This document shows positions 51,415 to 59,794 of a stretch of DNA of 64,000 bases, in pieces. The translations under genes and the position numbers were made by a program. This stretch comes from Pseudonocardia sp. N23 (GTDB lineage: Bacteria; Actinomycetota; Actinomycetes; Mycobacteriales; Pseudonocardiaceae): NCBI RefSeq assembly GCF_002583555.1, contig NZ_BEGX01000114.1:236863-300862 (forward strand), read 5' to 3'. A model generated the notes under the pieces. It saw only the letters and a program-made list of their open reading frames with translations, did no database searches and was not told the origin of the DNA. Position 1 is the first letter of the stretch. Each line of letters starts with the position of its first letter.

Positions 51415-52668
51415 ATGCGGATCACACTGCTGGCGGTGGGTTCACGCGGGGACGTCGACCCGTTCCTCGCCCTCGCCGTCCGGCTGCGGCGGGCGGGCCA
51501 TCGGGTCCGCCTGTCGACGCACGACGAGTTCGCCCGCGGCGTCGGCGCCGCGGGGATCGAGTTCGCGACGTTGCCCGGCAACCCGCGGGCCGTGCTCGCG
51601 AGCCCCGAGGGGCAGGCGATGCTCACCGCACGCAACCCGTCCACGGTGACGCGGCGGATGTCGGAGATCGTCGGCCCGGCGCTCGACGAGGCACTGCCCG
51701 CCGCCGTCGACGCGAGCCGCGACGCCGATCTCGTCGTGTTCGCGACGCTCGCCGCGATCGGCCCGACGGTCGCCGAGATCGTCGGCGCACAGGCGGTCGC
51801 CGCCCATCTCCAGCCGCAGACGCCGACGCGGGCGTTCGGGCCGACCGGCGCCCCCGGCGCCCGGCAGGCCCCGGCGCTGCTGCGCCGCCCGCTGTGGGCC
51901 CTCACCGACAGGCTGCTGTGGAAGGCGTTCCTGCCGACGCTGGCCGCGCAGCGAAGCGCCCGGGGCCTGCCGGAGCTGCCCGCCGGGCCACCGTCGACGT
52001 GGCCGGTGGGCCGCCGCCCACCGACGGTGTACGGCTACTCCCCCGTCGTCGTCCCCACACCCGGCGACTGGCCGCCCGACGTACACGTCACCGGCTACTG
52101 GACGGCCCCCGACGACCCGACCTACGAGCCACCCGCCGCGCTGGCCGACTTCCTCGCCGCGGGGCCCCCGCCGGTGTACGTGGGGTTCGGCAGCATGCCC
52201 GACCGCGACTCCCGGGGCCTCGCGGAGTCCGCACTGACGGCGGCGCGGCGGGCCGGCGGGCGGGTCGTGCTGCTGTCGGGCTGGAGCGGGCTCGCCGCAG
52301 CCGATCACCCGGACGTCATCGTCGTCGACGACGTGTCGCACCGCTGGCTGTTCCCGCGGGTCGCGGCCGTCGTGCACCACGGTGGAGCCGGCACCACCGC
52401 GGCGGGACTGCGCGCCGGGCGGCCGACCGTCGTCGTGCCGTTCTTCGCCGACCAGTTCTTCTGGGGCCGCCGCATCGCGGCACTCGGCGCGGGCCCGGCC
52501 CCGATCGCCCGCGAGAAGCTGACGACGGCCGCGCTCACCGACGCGGTCCGCGACGCGCTGCGGCCCCCGCGGACCGCCGCCGCCACGGGGCTCGGGGCGC
52601 GGCTGGCCGCCGAGGACGGGACCGGGGCGGGCGTGGCGGTGCTGGAGCGGCTGGGCGCACGGGGCTGA
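51415..52668 (+). CDS. UDP-glycosyltransferase-like protein (GT1, sterol/macrolide type)
   Basis: 417 aa. MRITLLAVGSRGDVDPFLAL (1-20) is the classic GT1 start with GSRGDVxP. The C-terminal half has VYVGFGSMPDRD and the donor-site signature VHHGGAGTTAAGLRAGRPTV (about 321-340) followed by VPFFADQFFWG. Such enzymes glycosylate sterols, macrolides or polyketides. It is alone here with no polyketide or sugar-nucleotide genes nearby. ATG at 51415. Confidence 0.9.
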   Translation: MRITLLAVGSRGDVDPFLALAVRLRRAGHRVRLSTHDEFARGVGAAGIEFATLPGNPRAVLASPEGQAMLTARNPSTVTRRMSEIVGPALDEALPAAVDASRDADLVVFATLAAIGPTVAEIVGAQAVAAHLQPQTPTRAFGPTGAPGARQAPALLRRPLWALTDRLLWKAFLPTLAAQRSARGLPELPAGPPSTWPVGRRPPTVYGYSPVVVPTPGDWPPDVHVTGYWTAPDDPTYEPPAALADFLAAGPPPVYVGFGSMPDRDSRGLAESALTAARRAGGRVVLLSGWSGLAAADHPDVIVVDDVSHRWLFPRVAAVVHHGGAGTTAAGLRAGRPTVVVPFFADQFFWGRRIAALGAGPAPIAREKLTTAALTDAVRDALRPPRTAAATGLGARLAAEDGTGAGVAVLERLGARG

Positions 52669-52692
52669 GGGGCGGGCGGGCATGATGGGGGC

Positions 52693-53220
52693 GTGGCCCA
52701 GAAGGCGCGGTCGGCCGCGCGCAGACGCACGATCCTGGTGACGGTCGCCGTCGGACTCGCGGCGATCGCCTGGATCGTGAAGGTGGCGGTCGAGGCCGCG
52801 CTGTCCGACGGCGGCACGGTCGACCTCGGGGTGCTGCAGCTGCGGCTGTTCTACAACACCGGCGTCTCGTTCAGCTTCGGCTCGTCGCTGCCGCTGTGGG
52901 TGGTCGTCCTGGTCACCGGCGCGATCACGCTGGCGATCGCGATCTACGCGTGGGTCGCCGCCTCCGACGTCTCGCTGCTCGGGTTGATCGGGCTCGCCGC
53001 CGTGGTCGCGGGGGCCGCGACGAACCTGGTCAACCGCACCGTCGACGGTGCCGTCGCCGACTACTTCCACACCGGCTGGTTCGCGACGTTCAACCTGCCC
53101 GACACCTACATCACCCTCGGTGTGGTGTGCATCGGGCTGTCGGTGCTGTTCCCCCCGCGCACGCCCGGGTCCGAGCCGGAGCCCGACGTCGCCGAGCCGA
53201 AGGAACGCTCGGAGGGCTGA
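52693..53220 (+). CDS. lspA: Signal peptidase II-like aspartic protease (LspA), divergent
   Basis: 175 aa, four membrane segments. YNTGVSFSFGSS (about residues 55-66) corresponds to the conserved NxGxxF element. TNLVNRTVDGAVADYF and FNLPDTYITLG carry the two Asp of the catalytic pair (about residues 124 and 137). The usual GNLxDR is TNLVNR here: the conserved Asp beside the active site is replaced by Asn and Gly by Thr. The tail is acidic and Pro-rich. It lies 24 bases after the glycosyltransferase and not with ileS/rluD, where the main lspA usually sits, so this may be a second, specialised copy. Confidence 0.78.
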   Translation: MAQKARSAARRRTILVTVAVGLAAIAWIVKVAVEAALSDGGTVDLGVLQLRLFYNTGVSFSFGSSLPLWVVVLVTGAITLAIAIYAWVAASDVSLLGLIGLAAVVAGAATNLVNRTVDGAVADYFHTGWFATFNLPDTYITLGVVCIGLSVLFPPRTPGSEPEPDVAEPKERSEG

Positions 53221-53265
53221 GCCGCCCCCACGGGTCGCCACACCACGCGTCGCCACATCACGGGA

Positions 53266-54450
53266 TCACAGCTGCTCCGTCGTGAGCAGCACCCCTCCGC
53301 CACGCAGCATCGGGGACCCGACCAGCACGAGCGCCGCCCGCGGGTCGGCGACCTGACGTGCACCCGCGTCGCGGCGCAGCTGCAGGACGGCTTCGGCGAG
53401 ATGCCCCATGCCGTGCATCCGGCCCTGCGACAGGCTGCCCCCGCCGGTGTTGACGGGCAGTGCCCCGTCGACGGCGATGCGCCCGTCCTGCACGAAGTCG
53501 AGCGCCTCGCCACGCCCGCAGAACCCGGCGGCCTCCAGCCAGTACAGGACCGAGGGGGCGAACCCGTCGTAGAGCTGGGCGACCCCGACGTCGCCCACGC
53601 CGAGGCCCGACTGCCGCCACAGGTCGTCGACCAGCGGCGTCCCGGCCGCGACGTGGTCGCCCATCGTGTAGTGCAGGCGGTGCTCGCGGCGGGTGGTCTG
53701 CTGGGCGGCCGCGGCGACGAACACCGGTGGGCGGGGCAGGTCGTGGGCCCGCTCGGCCGTCGTCAGGACGAGGGCGATCGCCGCGGTGACGGGCACGTCG
53801 CAGTCGAACAGGCACAGCGGGTCCGCGATCATGCGCGCACCGAGGTAGTCCTGCTCGGTCATGGTCCGGCCGGCGAAGACGGCGTGCGGATTGCGGTTGG
53901 CGTTGTTCCGCGACCCGACGACGAGCGCGGCCATCGCCTCCCGCCGGCCCCCCGACAGCTCCAGGTAGCGGCGGTAGGCCAGGGCGTGCCACGGGATCGC
54001 GCCCGCGCAGCCGTAGGGCGCGGCGAAGGCTGCGTCGCCGGCCGCGGCGGTGGAGTGGGTGCCGTAGGTGCCGGGCGGGACGTACATCGCCCGCCACACC
54101 AGCGCGGTGGTGCACGCGCCTGCGGCGAGGGCGTGCACGGCGTCGCGCACCGACGTCGTCACCATCCCCTCCCCGGCCTGGGAGTACCAGCCGACGTCGC
54201 GCGCCCACGGCGCCTGGAGGAAGTGCTCGACGTCGACCATGTCCTCGCCGCTGCGCGCGACCGCACCCTCGAAGGGCGGCGTCGGGTAGGTGGCCAGGCC
54301 GTCGACGGCGTCGGGGGTGAGCCCGGCGTCGGCGATCGCGGCGGCCGCGGCGTCGTCGGCGAACCGCCCCAGCGGTGTGGACGTGCGCCGCTCGACCGCG
54401 GAGAACCCGACCCCGGCGACGGCCACCACGCACCGGTTCGCCCAGGTCAC
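53266..54450 (-). CDS. Thiolase-like lipid-transfer-type (Ltp) protein
   Basis: 394 aa. The C-terminal part VGVAQLYDGFAPSVLYWLEA (about 284-303), then GFCGRGEALDF and LPVNTGGGSLSQGRMHGMGH (about 329-348), has the thiolase fold with the HGMGH loop. The usual catalytic Cys near the middle is not obvious; YDGF matches the Tyr used by Ltp2-type retro-aldolases of steroid side-chain breakdown. GTG at 54450 overlaps the DUF35 gene stop (GTGA), so the two are produced together, as Ltp2 and its DUF35 partner are. Confidence 0.82.
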   Translation of the reverse strand: MTWANRCVVAVAGVGFSAVERRTSTPLGRFADDAAAAAIADAGLTPDAVDGLATYPTPPFEGAVARSGEDMVDVEHFLQAPWARDVGWYSQAGEGMVTTSVRDAVHALAAGACTTALVWRAMYVPPGTYGTHSTAAAGDAAFAAPYGCAGAIPWHALAYRRYLELSGGRREAMAALVVGSRNNANRNPHAVFAGRTMTEQDYLGARMIADPLCLFDCDVPVTAAIALVLTTAERAHDLPRPPVFVAAAAQQTTRREHRLHYTMGDHVAAGTPLVDDLWRQSGLGVGDVGVAQLYDGFAPSVLYWLEAAGFCGRGEALDFVQDGRIAVDGALPVNTGGGSLSQGRMHGMGHLAEAVLQLRRDAGARQVADPRAALVLVGSPMLRGGGVLLTTEQL

Positions 54451-54893
54451 GACGGGTCTCCGGCCGGGACGAACCGCGGCAGCACCTGGTCGCCCGCGGT
54501 GGCGTCGAAGGCGACGCGCATGGGCAGCCCGACCGCCAGCTCGCGGTCGTCGACGCCGACGAGGTCCGACACCAGCCACAGGCCGGGCTGCTCCACGAGC
54601 TCGACGACCACGATCGTCACCGGAGCCAGCCCACGCGGACGGCCCGGGACGACCGGGTCGTGCGCCGCGGTCCAGCTGACGAGCGTGGCGTCGCCGCTGA
54701 CCCCGGTGTACGCCGGTTCCCCGGCGCACGACGTGCACCGCGGTCGCGGCGGGTGCTGGTAGGTCCCGCAGTCGGCGCACCGCTGCACGACGAGCCGCCC
54801 CTCACCCGCGGCGGCCCAGAACGCGGCGGTCACGTCGTCGGGGACCGGTACGGGACGTGTCCAGGCCGCGTCCGTGGCCGGCCGGTCCGACAT
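54447..54893 (-). CDS. Zinc-ribbon/OB-fold (DUF35) protein, partner of the thiolase-like gene
   Basis: 148 aa. The rubredoxin-like zinc ribbon is CADCGTYQHPPRPRCTSC (about residues 36-53, CxxC-x10-CxxC), followed by the OB fold (DATLVSWTAAHDPVVPG, then GVDDRELAVGLPMRVAFD). In the actinobacterial steroid pathway DUF35 domains bind Ltp2 and shape its aldolase active site. First gene of the minus-strand pair; the promoter must lie in the 242-bp divergent gap at 54894-55135. Confidence 0.87.
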   Translation of the reverse strand: MSDRPATDAAWTRPVPVPDDVTAAFWAAAGEGRLVVQRCADCGTYQHPPRPRCTSCAGEPAYTGVSGDATLVSWTAAHDPVVPGRPRGLAPVTIVVVELVEQPGLWLVSDLVGVDDRELAVGLPMRVAFDATAGDQVLPRFVPAGDPS

Positions 54894-55135
54894 GGTCACG
54901 GCACCTCCCGCGGTCGGTGCGGACGCGCTCCACGACCTGTCCGTGACGGCATCCACTGCGGCGCAACGACCGTACCTCCCGCCCCGACCGGGGCGGACCG
55001 GCTCCGCAGTCCCGGAACAGGCACCCGTCCGTGCGTCCGCCGCCTGGTTCCGTGATCGCGAAAGCGCTCAGGCGCGGCACCCGCACTGTGTTAGGACGAG
55101 ACTCGTCGCCGCGTCGCGACCGGGAAGGGGCACCG

Positions 55136-56323
55136 ATGAGGCTGCGCGGGACCGACGTGTGCGTCGTCGGGGTCGGCACCAGCGAGGAGTTCGGGTTCGA
55201 CCTCGGGCGCAGCCCGATGCGGCTGCAGGCGGAGGCGTTCACCGCCGCGCTGGCCGACTGCGGGCTCGACCGCACCGACGTCGACGGCTTCGCGACCGCC
55301 CACGGCTCCCCCACCGGCGTCGACTACGAGGAGTTCACCGCCGTCATGGGGCTGGACTGCCGCTACGTCGACCAGGCGTGGGCCCACGGGCGATGGTCGA
55401 CGGGCCTGGTCGCGCACGCGTCGCTGGCGATCATGGCCGGGCTCGCCGACGTCGTCGCCATCGCCAACACCGTCACCAACGGCCGCGGCTACGCCCGCCA
55501 CCTCGGTGGGCTCGGCGGGCACGGCACCGTCGAGGGGCAGCGCGACACCGGCGGTGGGCACGGCGAGTGGTCGGTGCACGGCGTCGACACCCCGGGGGCG
55601 GCGACGTCGCTCGTCGCGCAGCGGTACATGGAACGTTACGGCGCCACGACCGAGGACCTGGCGCGCATCGGGATCGGCTTCCGCGACAACGCCCGGCACA
55701 ACCCCATGGCCATCCTGCGCGACAAACCGTTGACGCAGGAGTCCTACCTGCGCGAGCCCGTCATCTCCGGGCCGTTCCGCCGCTGCGACTACTCGCTGGC
55801 CAACGACGGCTCCACCTGCCTCGTCCTCGCCGCCGCCGACCGGGCGGCCGCCCTCGCGAAGCCCGGCGTCCGCGTCGCCGGCGCCCAGAGCATCCGTTCC
55901 AACCGGGACAGCTACGTGCTGTTCTCCCGGCCCGGGCTCGGCGTCGGGTTCGCCGACGAGACCCCGCTGCGCCCCGAGCGCCATCCCGTCTACGACATGG
56001 CCGACGTCGGCCGCGGCGACGTCGACGGCCTCTACGTCTACGACTCGTTCTCCAGCAACGTGTGGATGACGCTGGAGCGCTTCGGGTTCTGCGGCGAGGG
56101 TGAGGCGCCGGGCTGGATCGCGTCGCACGGGCTCGGCGTCGGTGCGGCGCTGCCCGTCAACACCAACGGCGGGCTGCTCTCGGAGGGCCACTTCGGCGGC
56201 TACAACCACCTCGTCGAGATGGTGCGTCAGCTGCGCGGCGAGGCCGGGGGGCGGCAGATCGACGGGGCGGAGGTGCTGCAGTGGACGACCCCGTGGGGCG
56301 ACTCGCTGATCCTGACGCGCTGA
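55136..56323 (+). CDS. Thiolase-like lipid-transfer-type (Ltp) protein, second copy
   Basis: 395 aa. RGTDVCVVGVGTSEEFGFDL (about 4-23) is the N terminus of the thiolase-like lipid-transfer group; GLYVYDSFSSNVWMTLERFG and LPVNTNGGLLSEGHFGGYNH (about 340-359) are its equivalents of the YDGF and HGMGH regions. Here His-Phe-Gly-Gly-Tyr-Asn-His replaces His-Gly-Met-Gly-His. Divergent from the first pair, with its own DUF35 gene 111 bp downstream. ATG at 55136 after GGAAGGGG. Confidence 0.82.
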   Translation: MRLRGTDVCVVGVGTSEEFGFDLGRSPMRLQAEAFTAALADCGLDRTDVDGFATAHGSPTGVDYEEFTAVMGLDCRYVDQAWAHGRWSTGLVAHASLAIMAGLADVVAIANTVTNGRGYARHLGGLGGHGTVEGQRDTGGGHGEWSVHGVDTPGAATSLVAQRYMERYGATTEDLARIGIGFRDNARHNPMAILRDKPLTQESYLREPVISGPFRRCDYSLANDGSTCLVLAAADRAAALAKPGVRVAGAQSIRSNRDSYVLFSRPGLGVGFADETPLRPERHPVYDMADVGRGDVDGLYVYDSFSSNVWMTLERFGFCGEGEAPGWIASHGLGVGAALPVNTNGGLLSEGHFGGYNHLVEMVRQLRGEAGGRQIDGAEVLQWTTPWGDSLILTR

Positions 56324-56434
56324 GGCCGGGAGCGCCGGTCTCCGGGGCGGGCGTCGGCGCGCTCGTGTCCGCGGTGCCGGGTCGGACCGGGCCCCGGTTT
56401 CCGACATGACGTTCCTCGCCGAGACGGAGGCCTG

Positions 56435-56998
56435 ATGTCGCGATTGCGTCAGGCCGGGATCCACCGCGGCCCGGCTCCTGTCGTGCACCCGGAGACCGAG
56501 CGTTTCTGGCGCGGGCTGGGCCAGGGCCGGTTGCAGCTGCAGCGCTGCACCACGTGCGGCACCGTGCGGTTCCCGCTCGGGCCCGTGTGCTGGAAGTGCG
56601 GCGGGTTCGGCCACGAATGGGCCGACGTCGCGACGACCGGCACCGTCTCGGCCGCCGTCACCGTCCGGCGCGCCACCGGCGACCCCGTCTGGGCCGACGA
56701 GGTCCCGCTGGTCAGCGCCCAGGTCGACATGGACGACGGGCACCGCCTGCCCGGCCGCGTCCTCTGCGACCCCGACGCACCTCCCCCGCACGGCACCCCC
56801 GTCGAGGCCGCATATCTCGCGACCGACGACGGCTACGGCGTCCTCTGCTTCCTGTTGCGAGCCGCCGAGCGCGCCGACCCCGCGCACAACGACCCGGCAC
56901 ACGACGACCCGGCACACGACGACCCGGCACACGACGCCGCGGACGACGACCCTGTGCACGACGACCCCGCCCATGGCGACCCTGAGGAGGGCCCGTGA
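56435..56998 (+). CDS. Zinc-ribbon/OB-fold (DUF35) protein with repetitive acidic-histidine tail
   Basis: 187 aa. CTTCGTVRFPLGPVCWKC (about residues 36-53) is the zinc ribbon, then the OB fold up to about residue 145 (VEAAYLATDDGYGVLCFLLR). The last 40 residues are near-perfect DPAHD repeats with many His and Asp, which could bind metal or simply be disordered. ATG at 56435. GTGA overlap with the cyclase gene. Partner of the Ltp-like protein upstream, by analogy. Confidence 0.85.
   Translation: MSRLRQAGIHRGPAPVVHPETERFWRGLGQGRLQLQRCTTCGTVRFPLGPVCWKCGGFGHEWADVATTGTVSAAVTVRRATGDPVWADEVPLVSAQVDMDDGHRLPGRVLCDPDAPPPHGTPVEAAYLATDDGYGVLCFLLRAAERADPAHNDPAHDDPAHDDPAHDAADDDPVHDDPAHGDPEEGP
56876..56980 (+). 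repeat. 15-bp tandem repeat encoding DPAHD units
   Basis: Three identical 15-mers GACCCGGCACACGAC (56891-56935), one degenerate unit before (56876-56890) and two after (to about 56980), in frame in the DUF35 gene; each codes for Asp-Pro-Ala-His-Asp. Confidence 0.93.
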
Positions 56999-57945
56999 CC
57001 GACGTTCCCCGTTTCGCCGACCTACCGTTCGTCGAGGGCACCGAGGAGCGGCACGCCTGGGATGTCTGGGGCCGCGACGACGAGCTCGGATCGCTCAACC
57101 GCATCGGTCCCGAGCAGGTGCTGGCCGCGACCCGGCTCGTGTGTGAAGGCCGGATCATCCCGCTGTCGCTGCGCCTGGACGAGCCCGATCCCGGGCTGTT
57201 CGAGGACCGCGAGCCGTACGTGCACACCGTCGAGCGGATGAACGTCGGACGCGACGACAAGGTCGACAACTTCTACCTCCAGTACTCCACGCAGTGGGAC
57301 GGCCTGCGGCACATCAAGTTCCGCGAGCACGGCTACTGGGGCGGCCGCAGCGAGGAGCAGCTGGACTCCTCCGACGACCTCGGCATCGACCGGTTCTCCC
57401 GGCGCGGCCCGATCGGCCGCGGGGTGTTGCTCGACGTCGCCCGCCATCAGGAACGGCTGGGCGCGCCGCTGGTCGGCGACCAGTCGTTCGACATCACCGG
57501 CCCGCTCCTCGACGAGGTCGCCCGCACCCAGGGCGTCGAGTTCCGCCCCGGGGACGTCCTCGTGCTGCGCACCGGCTGGCTCGAGTGGTACCGGGCGCAG
57601 TCGCGGGAGCGCCGCCTCGCGCAGCGCGGCACCATGAACCGGAGCATGGTGATGCCCGGCCTGGATGGCTCCCGCGACACCGCGGAGTGGCTGTGGGACA
57701 ACGGGATCACCGGCGTCGCCGCCGACAACCTGGCCGTCGAGGTGCTGCCCGTCGACCGCGTGAAGGGCTTCCAGCACCGACGCCTCATCCCGTTGCTGGG
57801 CATGGTCGTCGGCGAGCTGTTCCACCTGCCCGAGCTGTCGGAGCACTGCGCGGCGTCGGGCCGCTACGAGTTCCTGCTGACCTCCGGCGCGCTGCCCGTC
57901 CCCCGCGGCGTCGGCAGCCCCGCCAACGCCTACGCGATCGTCTGA
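56995..57945 (+). CDS. Cyclase-family (kynurenine formamidase-like) metal-dependent hydrolase
   Basis: 316 aa. QYSTQWDGLRHIKFREHGYW (about residues 95-114) corresponds to the family's HxGTHxDxPxH metal site, although here the usual HxGTH is altered to DGLRH. DVARHQERLGAPLVG, GDVLVLRTGWLEWYRAQ and GVAADNLAVEVLPVD are further conserved stretches. The family opens or closes cyclic amides, esters or ketones. GTG start overlapping the DUF35 gene, and it is followed 2 bases later by the dehydrogenase gene, giving one transcript. Confidence 0.88.
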   Translation: MTDVPRFADLPFVEGTEERHAWDVWGRDDELGSLNRIGPEQVLAATRLVCEGRIIPLSLRLDEPDPGLFEDREPYVHTVERMNVGRDDKVDNFYLQYSTQWDGLRHIKFREHGYWGGRSEEQLDSSDDLGIDRFSRRGPIGRGVLLDVARHQERLGAPLVGDQSFDITGPLLDEVARTQGVEFRPGDVLVLRTGWLEWYRAQSRERRLAQRGTMNRSMVMPGLDGSRDTAEWLWDNGITGVAADNLAVEVLPVDRVKGFQHRRLIPLLGMVVGELFHLPELSEHCAASGRYEFLLTSGALPVPRGVGSPANAYAIV

Positions 57946-57947
57946 CG

Positions 57948-58955
57948 ATGAAGGCCGTGTCCTTCGCCGCTCCGGGCGGGCCGGAGGTGCTGGAGTACCT
58001 CGACCTGCCCGACCCGGTGCCGAGCCCGACGCAGGTCGTCGTCGCCGTCCGGGCGTGCGGGGTGTGCGGCCACGACTCCGCCGACCGCGCCGGCCTCACC
58101 CGCGTCCCACTGCCCGCGGTGCTGGGACACGAGATCGCGGGCGAGGTCGTGGCGGTCGGCGCCGGCGTCCGCAGATTCACCGTCGGGGACCGGGTGGCGT
58201 GCAAGCAGTTCACGACGTGCACCCACTGCCCCGCCTGCCGCTCCGGCGACGAGCTCACCTGCCCCGACAAGGCCTTCGTCTACGGCGGCGGCGCCGAGTA
58301 CGTCGCCCTCGGACAGGACGCCCTGCTCGCCGTCCCCGAGCACGTCGCGTTCGCCGACGCCGCGATCACCTCCTGCACCGTCGGCACCTGCCTGCAGGCC
58401 CTCGACGACGTCGCCGCCGTGCGCGCCGGGGAGACCGTCGTCGTCACCGGGGCGGGCGGCGGGCTCGGGCTGCACGCGCTGCAGGTCGCCGCGGCGCTCG
58501 GCGCCCGCGTCGTCGCGGTGACGTCGTCGCCCGCCAAGGCACCGCTGCTGAGTGCCCACGGGGCCGACGACGTCGTCGTCACCGGCAGCGACCTCGCCGC
58601 CCGGCTCACCGACCTCACCGGTGGAACCGGACCGCAGGTCGTCCTCGACAACGTCGGCCACCCCGATGTGTTCAACGGCTGCTTCCGCGCGCTCGCCCAC
58701 CGCGGCCGCTACGTCTTCACCGGGCAGCTGCAGCGCGAGAAGGTCAGCCTGTACCCGGCGTTCGTGTTCGGGAAGGAAGCCGTGATCACCGGCTCCAGCT
58801 CGACCCACGCGAGCACCTTCGCCCGCGCGATGGACCTCGTCGCCACCGGTGGCGTCCGCCCCGTCCACGAGACGTTCCCGCTGGCCGACGCGGTGGCTGC
58901 GCACCGGGCCGTCGACGGGCGCCGCGTCGCCGGGCGGGCCGTGCTCGTCCCCTGA
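57948..58955 (+). CDS. Zinc-dependent alcohol dehydrogenase (MDR family)
   Basis: 335 aa. VRACGVCGHDSADRAG (about residues 32-47) has the catalytic-zinc Cys, VLGHEIAGEVVAVGAG the catalytic His and Glu, and CTHCPACRSGDELTC (about 88-102) the structural-zinc lobe. Rossmann motif VVTGAGGGLGLHALQVA (about 166-182). It oxidises an alcohol or reduces an aldehyde/ketone with NAD(P); substrate unknown. The ATG is 2 bases after the cyclase stop. Confidence 0.92.
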   Translation: MKAVSFAAPGGPEVLEYLDLPDPVPSPTQVVVAVRACGVCGHDSADRAGLTRVPLPAVLGHEIAGEVVAVGAGVRRFTVGDRVACKQFTTCTHCPACRSGDELTCPDKAFVYGGGAEYVALGQDALLAVPEHVAFADAAITSCTVGTCLQALDDVAAVRAGETVVVTGAGGGLGLHALQVAAALGARVVAVTSSPAKAPLLSAHGADDVVVTGSDLAARLTDLTGGTGPQVVLDNVGHPDVFNGCFRALAHRGRYVFTGQLQREKVSLYPAFVFGKEAVITGSSSTHASTFARAMDLVATGGVRPVHETFPLADAVAAHRAVDGRRVAGRAVLVP

Positions 58956-58983
58956 GCCGCCGACGTCCGCCGACCCGGCGAGG

Positions 58984-59535
58984 TCAGGATCCGGCGGCGG
59001 GTGCGCGGCGGGCCGGACGCGGCCCCGTGCGCCCCGCGACGAGCAGCACGATGCCCTCGCTGAGCATCTGGATCCCCAACAGCACGCCGAGCAACGTGAG
59101 CGTCGCCGCGGTGAGGTTGAACAGCACGAACAAGCCCATCACCAGCGAGATCACGCCCGCGACAGCGAGCAGGACCCGGTTGCCGGGGACCTGGACCGCC
59201 AGCACGATCCGCACCCCGCCCACCACCAGGAACATGGCACCTGCCAGCAGCGTCAACGTCGCCGCACCCACGACGGGGTTGCGCAGCACGAAGATGCCCA
59301 GGACCGCGAGGATCGCCCCGCCCAGCAGAGCCGACCAGAACACCGCCGTCGACTGCCGCCGCATCACCGCCCGGACGATCAGCAGCACGCCGCCGACCAG
59401 GATCGTCCAGCCGATCAGGATGATCGAGATCAGCGTCGCCAGCACGGCATTGCTGAGCAGGAACGCACCCCCGAGGATCAGCAGCACCGCCAGCCCGATC
59501 TCCCAGGCGGAACGCCGCGTCGTCGTGTCGTCCAT
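58984..59535 (-). CDS. HdeD/DUF308 family membrane protein
   Basis: 183 aa, six membrane segments arranged as a three-fold repeat of helix pairs. WEIGLAVLLILGGAFLLSNA and GWTILVGGVLLIVRAVM at the N terminus, and GVISLVMGLFVLFN in the last third, are typical of HdeD-like proteins, which are linked to acid or envelope stress. ATG at 59535. Convergent with the alcohol dehydrogenase gene. Confidence 0.88.
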   Translation of the reverse strand: MDDTTTRRSAWEIGLAVLLILGGAFLLSNAVLATLISIILIGWTILVGGVLLIVRAVMRRQSTAVFWSALLGGAILAVLGIFVLRNPVVGAATLTLLAGAMFLVVGGVRIVLAVQVPGNRVLLAVAGVISLVMGLFVLFNLTAATLTLLGVLLGIQMLSEGIVLLVAGRTGPRPARRAPAAGS

Positions 59536-59580
59536 GTGTCGGACCTCCCGCTCGGCCGATCACCGAGCATGCCCGACCCG

Positions 59581-59739
59581 GGGACCGACCGGAACAGTCG
59601 TCGACGGAGTCAGCCCGTCCGGAACCGGGAACCGAGCGCGAGCTCACCGAGCAGGCGCGGCTGTGGGCCACCGAGGACTGCACCATCGGCCTCGCCGCCA
59701 ACCTGGCCCGCCGGACCCCCGTTCTTCTCGGTCGCTGAT
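59581..59739 (+). other. Possible gene remnant
   Basis: One plus-strand frame gives RELTEQARLWATEDCTIGLA then ANLARRTPVLLGR before a stop at 59737-59739. The amino-acid composition looks protein-like, but there is no start codon with a ribosome binding site and no recognised family. It may be the last 40-50 codons of a lost gene. Confidence 0.3.
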
Positions 59740-59794
59740 CACGTGGGGCCTCGCCCCGCACCGGCACGGAGTTACCCTGGAGCGCGAACGACGA

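Noticed and set aside
51324..52685. 453-codon plus-strand frame overlapping the glycosyltransferase
   Set aside because: The glycosyltransferase frame carries the GT1 start and donor-site motifs; the other frame is arginine-rich shadow sequence.
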